This document shows, piece by piece, positions 15,391 through 22,651 of a DNA stretch of 64,000 nucleotides. The position numbers were made by a program, and so were the translations under genes. Source of the DNA: Blautia_A ammoniilytica. GTDB taxonomy: Bacteria > Bacillota > Clostridia > Lachnospirales > Lachnospiraceae. The notes beneath the pieces were generated by a model. It worked only from the letters and a program-made list of their open reading frames with translations, had not been told where the DNA came from and ran no database searches. How positions within the stretch are numbered: the first letter of the stretch is position 1; each line of letters opens with the position of its first letter. Location of the stretch: positions 1-64,000 of the forward strand of contig NZ_JAOQJL010000017.1 in the NCBI RefSeq assembly GCF_025566965.1. The letters are read 5' to 3'.

Positions 15391-15609
15391 CAGATTGGGT
15401 GAAAACAACGTCAATCCCAAAGTTATGCAGTATGTGATGGGGCGCTGGATGTCCAGTGGATATACGTTTAGCGCCGACCGTAGCGGAGCGAAGGCCATTC
15501 AGATGCACAGATCACAATGAATGTTTATAATCACATTACAGAAATGTCTCATGTGGAGAATGAGATGTCTAAAATGAACTTGCCAGAAACCGTACCTGCT
15601 GTGGTATAA
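15389..15609 (+). pseudogene. Tyrosine integrase C-terminal remnant split by a 53-base insertion
   Basis: From 15389 the frame reads TRLGENNVNPKVMQYVMG. After a break, (H)SDAQITMNVYNHITEMSHV follows and runs to TAA 15607-15609. Joined, these make a continuous integrase tail with the box II His and the catalytic Tyr. The His codon CAT is split by a 53-base insertion (15444-15496), which also shifts the frame. The fragment is not related closely to the integrase tail at 6373. It marks an older integration event. Confidence 0.8.
15444..15496. repeat. 53-base palindrome-rich mini-insertion within the integrase remnant
   Basis: The insertion interrupts the GGG-CAT codons of the integrase motif MGH. 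Its edges include GGC on both sides (15441-15443 and 15493-15495). It contains CTGGA/TCCAG, and a longer GGCGCT ... AGCGCC stem (15441-15446 with 15470-15475) that uses the flank. Size and symmetry suggest a small mobile or REP-like unit. Confidence 0.6.
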
Positions 15610-15654
15610 ACCAGAAGTCATTGTTGTAAAATGTGGTAAGAAAATCAGACGAAT

Positions 15655-15740
15655 ATATCAGCTGGGAGATGACTCCCACCTCTATAGGTGGTGAGCAACA
15701 AGCTGGTATTAGTGGTGGGAGTCAATCCCCCAGCTGATAT
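15655..15740. repeat. 86-base hairpin element with 26/27-base arms
   Basis: The left arm (15655-15680) and right arm (15714-15740) are near-perfect inverted repeats of ATATCAGCTGGG and TGACTCCCACC modules, differing by one or two bases. The 33-base loop contains GGTGG repeats. It encodes nothing and has no T-run. It resembles a miniature inverted-repeat element or the end of an IS200/IS605-type element, but I cannot assign it. Confidence 0.65.
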
Positions 15741-15759
15741 AGCCTCCGGCAGGATTGCA

Positions 15760-15832
15760 GAGGTGCGCAGGAGAAGTATGTCATGCAATTGCATGACGCG
15801 CACCTCGCAGCAAGAATGCCGAGGCGTTCTTG
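15760..15832. repeat. Tandem palindromes, including repeat copy B
   Basis: GAGGTGCGC (15760-15768) pairs with GCGCACCTC (15798-15806) and encloses GTCATGC-AATT-GCATGAC. Directly after comes CAAGAATGCC-GA-GGCGTTCTTG (15811-15832), the second copy of the palindrome at 11169. Probably an extragenic repetitive element. Between it and the CIRCE site I see nothing else. Confidence 0.6.
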
Positions 15833-15943
15833 AATTTTCCAAGATTTTGTTGTAAAAATGTGGTCAAACCAAGAAACCTCCGTGCGAAAGAGAATGTTAC
15901 GCCATGCATGGCTCGTAGAGTTCACACAATCTTCACAAAATAA

Positions 15944-15970
15944 TTAGCACTCACCTCTTGACAGTGCTAA
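15944..15970. promoter_or_regulatory. CIRCE element (HrcA operator)
   Basis: TTAGCACTC (15944-15952), a 9-base spacer and CAGTGCTAA (15962-15970). This matches the CIRCE consensus with one mismatch at the innermost base of the right arm. It overlaps the -35 of the hsp20 promoter, so HrcA bound here would block transcription until heat or misfolding stress. Confidence 0.93.
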
Positions 15971-15986
15971 TAGCATGTGTTATATT
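15958..15986 (+). promoter_or_regulatory. Promoter of hsp20
   Basis: TTGACA (15958-15963), 17 bases, TATATT (15981-15986). The -35 lies inside the CIRCE element. A leader of roughly 120 bases precedes ATG 16116. Confidence 0.85.
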
Positions 15987-16115
15987 ACACATAGAACAAA
16001 GGAAGAGGATAAAAAGAGAACAAAGAAATAGGTTCTATGAGATCCAAACAGATACCCGAGTTCCAAAGAAACAGGTAAAAAACATAAATGTATAATAAAA
16101 AAGGAGAGATGACTT

Positions 16116-16583
16116 ATGTTAATGCCTAGCGTTTTTGGAGAAAACTTATTTGATGATTTCTTTAATGAATTTCCATTCTATTATGATGATAAAGCACTGA
16201 AAGATACAGAGAAGAAGCTGTATGGCAGGAAAGCTAATCACGTAATGAAGACAGATATCAGGGAATTGTCTAATGGCTATGAATTGATGGTAGATCTGCC
16301 CGGATTTACAAAGGATGAGATCAAGGCTTCTCTGGAGAATGGATATCTGACCATCAGTGCTGAGAAAGGTCTTGATAAGGATGAACAGGAGAAGGAAACC
16401 GGACGTTACATCCGTAAGGAACGCTATGCCGGAGCCTGCAGCAGAAGCTTCTATGTGGGTGAGGATGTAGACCAGGAGGATGTAAAAGCTGAATTTAAAC
16501 ATGGCATCCTGAAATTGTTCGTTCCGAAGAAGGAAGCAAAACCGGAAGTAGAAGAAAAGAAACATATCGCCATTGAAGGCTGA
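16116..16583 (+). CDS. Hsp20/alpha-crystallin small heat-shock protein
   Basis: 155 residues. The aromatic N-terminal arm (FGENLFDDFFNEFPF) is followed by the alpha-crystallin domain (about 40-140: MKTDIRELSNGYELMVDLPGF, LTISAEK, GILKLFVPKK), and then a short tail containing the IxI-type motif IAI. It acts as an ATP-independent holdase that oligomerises and binds unfolding proteins. AAAGGAGAG precedes the ATG. It is monocistronic, under CIRCE/HrcA control and closed by a terminator. sHsp control by CIRCE rather than CtsR is reasonable for Clostridia. Confidence 0.95.
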   Translation: MLMPSVFGENLFDDFFNEFPFYYDDKALKDTEKKLYGRKANHVMKTDIRELSNGYELMVDLPGFTKDEIKASLENGYLTISAEKGLDKDEQEKETGRYIRKERYAGACSRSFYVGEDVDQEDVKAEFKHGILKLFVPKKEAKPEVEEKKHIAIEG

Positions 16584-16596
16584 TATTTTTAATATG

Positions 16597-16629
16597 GGGT
16601 GTGCACCATTGGGTGCATGCCCTTTTTTT
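16597..16629 (+). terminator. Terminator of hsp20
   Basis: GGGTGTGCACC pairs with GGGTGCATGCCC around ATT and is followed by seven T. The 200 bases after it hold a weak TTGACG/TATTCT promoter candidate (about 16738-16766) for the exonuclease gene. Confidence 0.85.
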
Positions 16630-16831
16630 ATAAAAACGCTCCGCAAGGGTGCCTTCAGTGGAGAAGATCGCTTATAATAGATGTTGTGTGAACAGTAACG
16701 ATGTTGTACTGGCTGGAGGGCAAGCTTTAGGCACAGGGTTGACGGAATAGCTTTTTTGCTTTATTCTTTCCTTATTGATTTATGCGCAGAAGAGATGATA
16801 GAAACGGCAAAAGGAAAGATGGAATCATACC

Positions 16832-17791
16832 ATGAATTATATTGTGTTTGATCTTGAATGGAATCAAAGTCCGGATGGGAAAAAATTTGAGAATGCAAGA
16901 CTACCATTTGAGATTATTGAGATAGGGGCTGTAAAGCTTGATAAAGATAAAAATATCATAGACAGTTTTCAACGGTTGATCAAACCGCAGGTGTACAACT
17001 GGATCCATGACAGTATCCATGAGGTGATCCATGTAGATTATAAAGATTTGACAGATGGCCTGCCTTTTCCGCTGGCAGTGCGGGAATTTCTTCAATGGTG
17101 CGGAAAGGATTATGCCTTTTTTACCTGGGGCAATCAGGATGTTATGGAGCTGCAACGTAATATGAAATATTATAATATGCTGTCACTGATCAAAGGTCCT
17201 GTTACTTATTATGATGTACAGAAGCTATACGGGATCTGTTATGAGGAAGACGGCGAGAGACGAGCACTGGAGACCGCAGTGCAGCAGCTGAAGATCAAAA
17301 GCCAGATGGAATTTCACAGGGCTGTTGCAGATGCATATTATACAGCATATGTGCTTCAGTATATTGATGATAATTGTATCCGTCAGAATCCATCCCTGGA
17401 CGTTTACCAGAATCCAAAGTCAAGAAAAGAAGAAGTTCATATGGAATATTCCATGTGGAATAAGTATGTTTCCAGAGAGTTCTTTTCCAGAGAGCGAGTG
17501 ATGAAGGACAGGGAGGTTTTAAGCACCTGCTGTCCTGTGTGCCATTGTCCTGCCAGACGGAAGGTACGATGGTTCATGAATAATAATTCGAAGGTTTATT
17601 ATTGCCTGGCAGTTTGCCAGGAACATGGAACCATAGAGGGAAAGATCCGTATACGGAGAACAGAAGAAGATAAATATTTTGCTGTGAAAACTCTATACCG
17701 GGTAGGTACAGAAGAGGCGGAGAAAATCCGTGAAAAACGGGATTCTCTCCGCCTGAAGCGACAGTTAAAAAGAAAGCAGGAGGTCCGATAG
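16832..17791 (+). CDS. DEDDh 3'-5' exonuclease (DnaQ/KapD-like)
   Basis: 319 residues. The RNase T/DnaQ fold occupies about 1-185, with Exo I FDLEWNQ (D6, E8), Exo II with Asp in WGNQDVMEL, and Exo III HRAVADAYYTAYV (His and Asp). It degrades DNA or RNA from 3' ends. The C-terminal 130 residues carry four or more Cys (CCPVCHCPARRK, CLAVCQEHG) that may bind zinc, and end in a very basic tail. The ribosome site is weak (GGAAAG at distance). The 3' end overlaps the convergent carboxypeptidase gene by 27 bases. Biological substrate unknown. Confidence 0.85.
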   Translation: MNYIVFDLEWNQSPDGKKFENARLPFEIIEIGAVKLDKDKNIIDSFQRLIKPQVYNWIHDSIHEVIHVDYKDLTDGLPFPLAVREFLQWCGKDYAFFTWGNQDVMELQRNMKYYNMLSLIKGPVTYYDVQKLYGICYEEDGERRALETAVQQLKIKSQMEFHRAVADAYYTAYVLQYIDDNCIRQNPSLDVYQNPKSRKEEVHMEYSMWNKYVSREFFSRERVMKDREVLSTCCPVCHCPARRKVRWFMNNNSKVYYCLAVCQEHGTIEGKIRIRRTEEDKYFAVKTLYRVGTEEAEKIREKRDSLRLKRQLKRKQEVR

Positions 17792-19009
17792 GACCTCTTT
17801 TTCATATTGTACACCCCATCCTACCAGCTGACCGTTATAATAATAGCTGCTGTTTAAAAGAAGAGGACCGGCAGCGTTGGAGCCTAAGCCCTGCTGCTTT
17901 TCCAGGGCAGATACATCTGTTCCCTTGGGAACGGTAACATATACAGTTCTGGTATAGGGAAACGGGCAGGTATTGCCATTATTTTGAAGAATATATTTGT
18001 CGCAGGCAAGATCCGCAGTAACTACAGGGGTCTTATCCTGTTTCAGATTGATCTTCTCAAAATTGCCAAACCCATAATCCAGCAGGGATGCTGTATCAGA
18101 CCAGCCACCGTTAATGGTACCCATAACCACCACCAGAAGGGTCATATTCCCCCGTTTGGCATAAGTAACAAGCGTATTTCCTGCTGCTTCCGTGTATCCG
18201 GTCTTGCCGCCAAGAACACCTTCATAAGCATAGTCACGGCCTTCCATCATTTTGTGATGGTTCAGGAGATAACGGGTTTCCTCGAACTTGTTGGTAGGAG
18301 GAATCTCGAAGATCTTCCGTGTAACGTATTTGCGGAACAGTGGATTGTACCAGGCTGCCCGTGAGATCTTAGCCATATCATTAGCAGTGGTAACATGATT
18401 CTCATCCGGAAGACCGTTAGGATTGTTAAAGTGAGTATTAGTACAGCCAATTTCCGCTGAACGGGTATTCATAAGCTCTACAAACTTTTTCACAGAACCG
18501 GAAACAGATTCTCCGATAGCCAGGGCAATTTCATTGGCTGATTCCAACATCAGAGCCATCAATGCCTGATGGACAGTAAAGATCTCGTCAGTATCTGCGT
18601 AAATACTGGAATCGCCGGGGGAGATGCCATGTGCAGCAGCTTCTGACATCACCAGCTTGTTCTGTACACTTAAGTTCTCACAGCCAAGAAGTGCTGTCAG
18701 GATCTTGGTAATGCTGGCTGGGTACATTTTCTCGTCCGGATTTTTGGAATAAAGGATGGCACCGGTGTACACGTCCATCATCACTGCAGAACGGGCTTCC
18801 ACCTGGGGACCCTGTGGCCAGCCGGGGATGGAATTGCTTTCCGGGGCAGCATAATAGGCCTCTGTGTGAGGATCCGGTGTAGGCGTGGGGGATTCAGCAG
18901 CAGATTCTCCTTCTTCGCCAAAGGCAAATGCAGGCTGTGTGACAAGCATTCCGGCAGATAAAGTGATACATAAAAGACGTTTTAATATTTTTTTTCCTGA
19001 TTTAACCAT
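17765..19009 (-). CDS. D-alanyl-D-alanine carboxypeptidase (DacF/PBP5 type, S11)
   Basis: About 414 residues. Signal peptide (KKILKRLLCITLSAGMLV ... AFA), Pro/Thr-rich linker, then the S11 penicillin-binding domain with SxxK (PASITK, Ser99/Lys102), SxN (ESANE) and KTG (GGKTGYT), and a C-terminal beta domain. It trims the terminal D-Ala of peptidoglycan stem peptides outside the membrane and is a beta-lactam target. I start it at the second ATG (19009), five bases after AAAGGA; the ATG at 19024 has no site. A TATAAT-like -10 lies at 19062-19067 on the minus strand. The 3' end overlaps the exonuclease gene. Confidence 0.93.
   Translation of the reverse strand: MVKSGKKILKRLLCITLSAGMLVTQPAFAFGEEGESAAESPTPTPDPHTEAYYAAPESNSIPGWPQGPQVEARSAVMMDVYTGAILYSKNPDEKMYPASITKILTALLGCENLSVQNKLVMSEAAAHGISPGDSSIYADTDEIFTVHQALMALMLESANEIALAIGESVSGSVKKFVELMNTRSAEIGCTNTHFNNPNGLPDENHVTTANDMAKISRAAWYNPLFRKYVTRKIFEIPPTNKFEETRYLLNHHKMMEGRDYAYEGVLGGKTGYTEAAGNTLVTYAKRGNMTLLVVVMGTINGGWSDTASLLDYGFGNFEKINLKQDKTPVVTADLACDKYILQNNGNTCPFPYTRTVYVTVPKGTDVSALEKQQGLGSNAAGPLLLNSSYYYNGQLVGWGVQYEKEVLSDLLLSF
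17780..17803 (+). terminator. Terminator at the overlapping 3' ends of two convergent genes
   Basis: GAGGTCC-GATA-GGACCTC followed by TTTTT. It includes the last codons and stop of the exonuclease and lies within the final codons of the minus-strand carboxypeptidase gene. Confidence 0.8.
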
Positions 19010-19114
19010 AAAAATTCCTTTCATCTTAGCTTACAGGTTAGCATTTCCGAAATTTTGCTTCATTATAACACTTTTTTTCAGTAAAGAACAGGTGGAAAAC
19101 TTGCCTAAAAAGTC

Positions 19115-19144
19115 TTGACACAGGGAATTTCATGCACTTATAAT
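19115..19144 (+). promoter_or_regulatory. Promoter of the T-box/ileS/glgP unit
   Basis: TTGACA (19115-19120), 18 bases, TATAAT (19139-19144). Both hexamers are consensus, as expected for an attenuated aminoacyl-tRNA synthetase gene. Confidence 0.85.
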
Positions 19145-19159
19145 AGAAAAGCATATGGA

Positions 19160-19416
19160 AAAACCATGATGGAGACAGTAAGCGGTATTGAAAGCTTCAG
19201 CGAGCCGGGGAGGGTGGAAGCCTGGTGTGAGTCAGATATAGCAGAAGATCACTCCGGAGTTGCGTCCCTGAGGGTGTCTGGCAGCAGATACAGGTAGGGG
19301 ATGACGGATTTCCCACGTTAACGGGAACGGGTATCGGGCATATGGCCCTGTACATTGTAACAGGTGGTATTACGAGAGCACTTCGCCTTCGTCCTTTTAC
19401 GGGCGGAGGCTTTTTA
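19160..19416 (+). promoter_or_regulatory. T-box riboswitch, isoleucine type
   Basis: The leader has Stem I features (AGCGAGCCGGGGAGGGTGGAAGCC near 19199-19222), a loop AAGATCACT with ATC at 19248-19250 as the probable Ile specifier codon, and the T-box core AACAGGTGGTATTACGAG (19359-19376). It ends in a terminator: GCCTTCGTCC (19385-19394), GGGCGGAGGC (19401-19410) and TTTTT. Uncharged tRNA-Ile should pair with the specifier and the TGG of the T-box, stabilise the antiterminator and allow ileS expression. The specifier choice agrees with the downstream gene. Confidence 0.92.
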
Positions 19417-19488
19417 AGTTGTAATAAGAGGCTTTTTTGAAGTTCCCTGTTACACATTTCTCAAGGATGAGCAAAAGGAGGAAATGCG

Positions 19489-22400
19489 ATGTATCAGAAA
19501 GTAGATACGAACCTGAACTTTGTAGACCGGGAAAAAAAGGTTGAAAAGTTTTGGAAAGACAATGACATTTTTGAAAAAAGCATGGAAAACCGTAAAGAGG
19601 GACCAACATATACTTTTTACGACGGACCGCCAACAGCCAACGGAAAGCCTCATATCGGACATGTACTTACCAGAGTTATCAAGGATATGATTCCAAGATA
19701 TCGGGCAATGAAGGGCTACATGGTTCCAAGAAAGGCAGGCTGGGATACTCATGGACTTCCGGTAGAACTGGAAGTTGAGAAGAAGCTGGGGCTTGATGGA
19801 AAGGATCAGATCGAGGAATACGGAATTGAGCCTTTTATCAAACAGTGTAAAGAAAGTGTATGGAAATATAAGGGAATGTGGGAGGATTTTTCCTCTACTG
19901 TAGGATTCTGGGCTGATATGGAGCACCCTTATGTTACCTATGAAGATAATTATATTGAGTCTGAGTGGTGGGCATTAAAGCAGATCTGGGACAAAGGCCT
20001 GTTATACAAAGGATTTAAGATCGTGCCTTACTGTCCAAGATGTGGGACACCGCTTTCCGCTCAGGAGGTTTCCCAGGGCTATAAGCTGGTAAAAGAGCGT
20101 TCTGCTATTGCAAGGTTTAAGGTAAAAGGTGAGGATGCATACTTCCTGGCATGGACCACAACTCCGTGGACTCTGCCATCCAACGTGGCTCTTTGTACAA
20201 ATCCTCAGGATACTTACTGCAAAGTAAAGGCAGCAGACGGTTATACTTATTATATGGCAGAAGCACTGCTGGATACTGTTCTTGGCAAGCTTGCCACAGA
20301 AGAAGCACCTGCTTATGAGATCCTTGAGAAATTTACAGGAAAAGATCTGGAATATAAAGAGTATGAGCCGCTGTTTGACTGCACCGGTGAATACGTGAAA
20401 AAACAGGGCAAAAAAGCTCATTACGTTGTATGTGATGATTATGTATCCATGAGTGATGGTACTGGTATCGTTCATATTGCGCCTGCTTTCGGTGAAGATG
20501 ACAGCCGTATTGGACGGAACTACGGGCTTCCGTTTGTACAGTTTGTAGACGGTAAAGGCGATATGACTGCAGAAACTCCCTATGCAGGAGTATTTGTTAA
20601 AGATGCAGATCCTATGGTTCTGAAAGATCTGGATAAAGAGGGCAAGCTGTTTTCAGCACCTAAGTTTGAGCATGATTATCCTCATTGCTGGCGTTGCGAT
20701 ACACCGCTGATCTATTACGCAAGAGAATCCTGGTTCATCAAGATGACTGCAGTAAAGGATGACCTGATCCGCAACAATAATACCATCAACTGGATTCCGG
20801 AAAGCATTGGAAAAGGTCGTTTCGGTGACTGGTTGGAGAATGTACAGGATTGGGGCATCAGCCGTAACAGATACTGGGGAACACCTTTGAATATCTGGGA
20901 ATGCCAGTGCGGACATATGGAGTCTATTGGCAGCCGTCAGGAGTTATTTGAAAAGACAGGGGATGAAAGAGCTAAGACCATCGAGCTCCATCGCCCATAC
21001 CTGGATGATCTGACCATGAAATGTCCGAAATGTGGCGGTACCATGCATCGTGTACCGGAGGTAATTGACTGCTGGTTTGATTCCGGAGCAATGCCGTTTG
21101 CACAGCATCATTATCCATTTGAAAATAAAGAGCTTTTTGAACAGCAGTTCCCGGCAGACTTTATTTCCGAGGCTGTTGACCAGACAAGAGGATGGTTCTA
21201 TTCCTTACTTGCAGAGTCTACCCTTCTGTTCAACAAAGCACCCTACAGGAATGTAATCGTTCTTGGCCATGTGCAGGATGAAAATGGACAGAAGATGAGT
21301 AAATCCAAAGGAAATGCAGTAGATCCTTTTGATGCACTGGAAACATACGGCGCAGATGCGATCCGCTGGTATTTCTATATCAACAGTGCACCATGGCTGC
21401 CAAACCGCTTCCACGGCAAAGCAGTGCAGGAAGGTCAGCGTAAGTTCATGAGCACTCTTTGGAATACCTATGCATTCTTTGTATTGTATGCAAACATTGA
21501 CGAATTTGACGCAACGAAGTATACTCTGGACTATGATAAGCTCTCTGTTATGGATAAATGGCTGCTGAGTAAGCTGAATACGGTTGTTAAGACTGTAGAT
21601 CAGGATCTGGCAGACTATAAGATTCCGGAAAGTGCAAGAGCACTTCAGAACTTTGTAGATGAAATGAGTAACTGGTATGTAAGAAGAAGCCGTGAGCGTT
21701 TCTGGGCAAAAGGAATGGAGCAGGATAAGATCAATGCTTACATGACTTTATATACAGCTCTTGTGACCATTTCCAAGACAGCAGCTCCTCTGATCCCGTT
21801 TATGACAGAAGATATTTATCAGAATCTGGTAAGAAGTATTGATAAGACTGCACCTGAGAGTATCCATCTCTGCGACTTCCCTACAGTGAAGGAAGAGTGG
21901 ATCAATAAGGAACTGGAAGATAACATGGAAGAAGTGCTGAAGGTGGTTGTTCTTGGCCGTGCCTGCAGAAATACTGCAAACATCAAGAACCGTCAGCCTA
22001 TCGGTACCATGTATGTGAAGGCTCCAGAGAAGATGGATACATTCTTTACTGATATTATTGCAGATGAACTGAATGTAAAAGAAGTAAAATTCACAGATGA
22101 TGTGGAATCCTTTATTTCCTACAGCTTTAAGCCACAGCTTCGTACGGTTGGACCGAAATACGGCAAGCTTCTGGGCGGTATCCGTAAGGCACTTGCTGAG
22201 ATCAACGGAAGCAAGGCAATGAATGAACTGAAGACCAATGGTGTTCTTGTTCTGGACATCGACGGAAATAAGGTTGAACTGACAGAGGAAGATCTGCTGA
22301 TCGAGACTGCCCAGACAGAGGGCTATATGACAGAGACAGACGGCGATACAGCAGTTGTACTGGATACCAATCTGACTCCGGAACTGCTGGAGGAAGGTTT

Positions 22401-22650
22401 TGTACGTGAGATCATCAGCAAGATCCAGACCATGCGTAAAGAAGCAGGATTTGAGGTTATGGATAAGATCCTGGTTTATGCAAAAGATAATGATAAGGTT
22501 ATGGATGTGATGAAAGCGCATCAGGATGAAATCAAAGGCGAGGTTCTGGCAGATCAGATCATTCTGGGCGAAGTTCAGGGTTATACAAAAGAGTGGAATA
22601 TCAATAAAGAGCAGGTAACGCTGGCAGTAGTTAAAGTACAGGAGGATTAA
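19489..22650 (+). CDS. ileS: Isoleucyl-tRNA synthetase
   Basis: 1053 residues. Class I synthetase charging tRNA-Ile. HIGH motif as HIGH at residues 55-58 (PPTANGKPHIGH), editing domain with the TWTTTPWTLPSN-type segment (AWTTTPWTLPSN), KMSKS at 602-606, anticodon-binding domain with KTAAPLIPFMTEDIY, and a long C-terminal extension. Length and the lack of the C-terminal Cys zinc finger resemble type 2 (eukaryote-like) IleRS, a class linked to lower mupirocin sensitivity. AAAGGAGG stands upstream of the ATG. Controlled by the T-box; glgP begins one base after the stop. Confidence 0.97.
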   Translation: MYQKVDTNLNFVDREKKVEKFWKDNDIFEKSMENRKEGPTYTFYDGPPTANGKPHIGHVLTRVIKDMIPRYRAMKGYMVPRKAGWDTHGLPVELEVEKKLGLDGKDQIEEYGIEPFIKQCKESVWKYKGMWEDFSSTVGFWADMEHPYVTYEDNYIESEWWALKQIWDKGLLYKGFKIVPYCPRCGTPLSAQEVSQGYKLVKERSAIARFKVKGEDAYFLAWTTTPWTLPSNVALCTNPQDTYCKVKAADGYTYYMAEALLDTVLGKLATEEAPAYEILEKFTGKDLEYKEYEPLFDCTGEYVKKQGKKAHYVVCDDYVSMSDGTGIVHIAPAFGEDDSRIGRNYGLPFVQFVDGKGDMTAETPYAGVFVKDADPMVLKDLDKEGKLFSAPKFEHDYPHCWRCDTPLIYYARESWFIKMTAVKDDLIRNNNTINWIPESIGKGRFGDWLENVQDWGISRNRYWGTPLNIWECQCGHMESIGSRQELFEKTGDERAKTIELHRPYLDDLTMKCPKCGGTMHRVPEVIDCWFDSGAMPFAQHHYPFENKELFEQQFPADFISEAVDQTRGWFYSLLAESTLLFNKAPYRNVIVLGHVQDENGQKMSKSKGNAVDPFDALETYGADAIRWYFYINSAPWLPNRFHGKAVQEGQRKFMSTLWNTYAFFVLYANIDEFDATKYTLDYDKLSVMDKWLLSKLNTVVKTVDQDLADYKIPESARALQNFVDEMSNWYVRRSRERFWAKGMEQDKINAYMTLYTALVTISKTAAPLIPFMTEDIYQNLVRSIDKTAPESIHLCDFPTVKEEWINKELEDNMEEVLKVVVLGRACRNTANIKNRQPIGTMYVKAPEKMDTFFTDIIADELNVKEVKFTDDVESFISYSFKPQLRTVGPKYGKLLGGIRKALAEINGSKAMNELKTNGVLVLDIDGNKVELTEEDLLIETAQTEGYMTETDGDTAVVLDTNLTPELLEEGFVREIISKIQTMRKEAGFEVMDKILVYAKDNDKVMDVMKAHQDEIKGEVLADQIILGEVQGYTKEWNINKEQVTLAVVKVQED

Positions 22651-22651
22651 C

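Noticed and set aside
6373..15609. The two integrase tails (6373 and 15389) as ends of one element
   Set aside because: Their sequences are clearly different (VMGHVSIETTMDIY versus VMGHSDAQITMNVY), so they come from separate integrations.
15600..15850. CRISPR array
   Set aside because: The repeats here are inverted and unequal, not regularly spaced direct repeats, and no cas genes are present. No CRISPR was seen elsewhere in the window.
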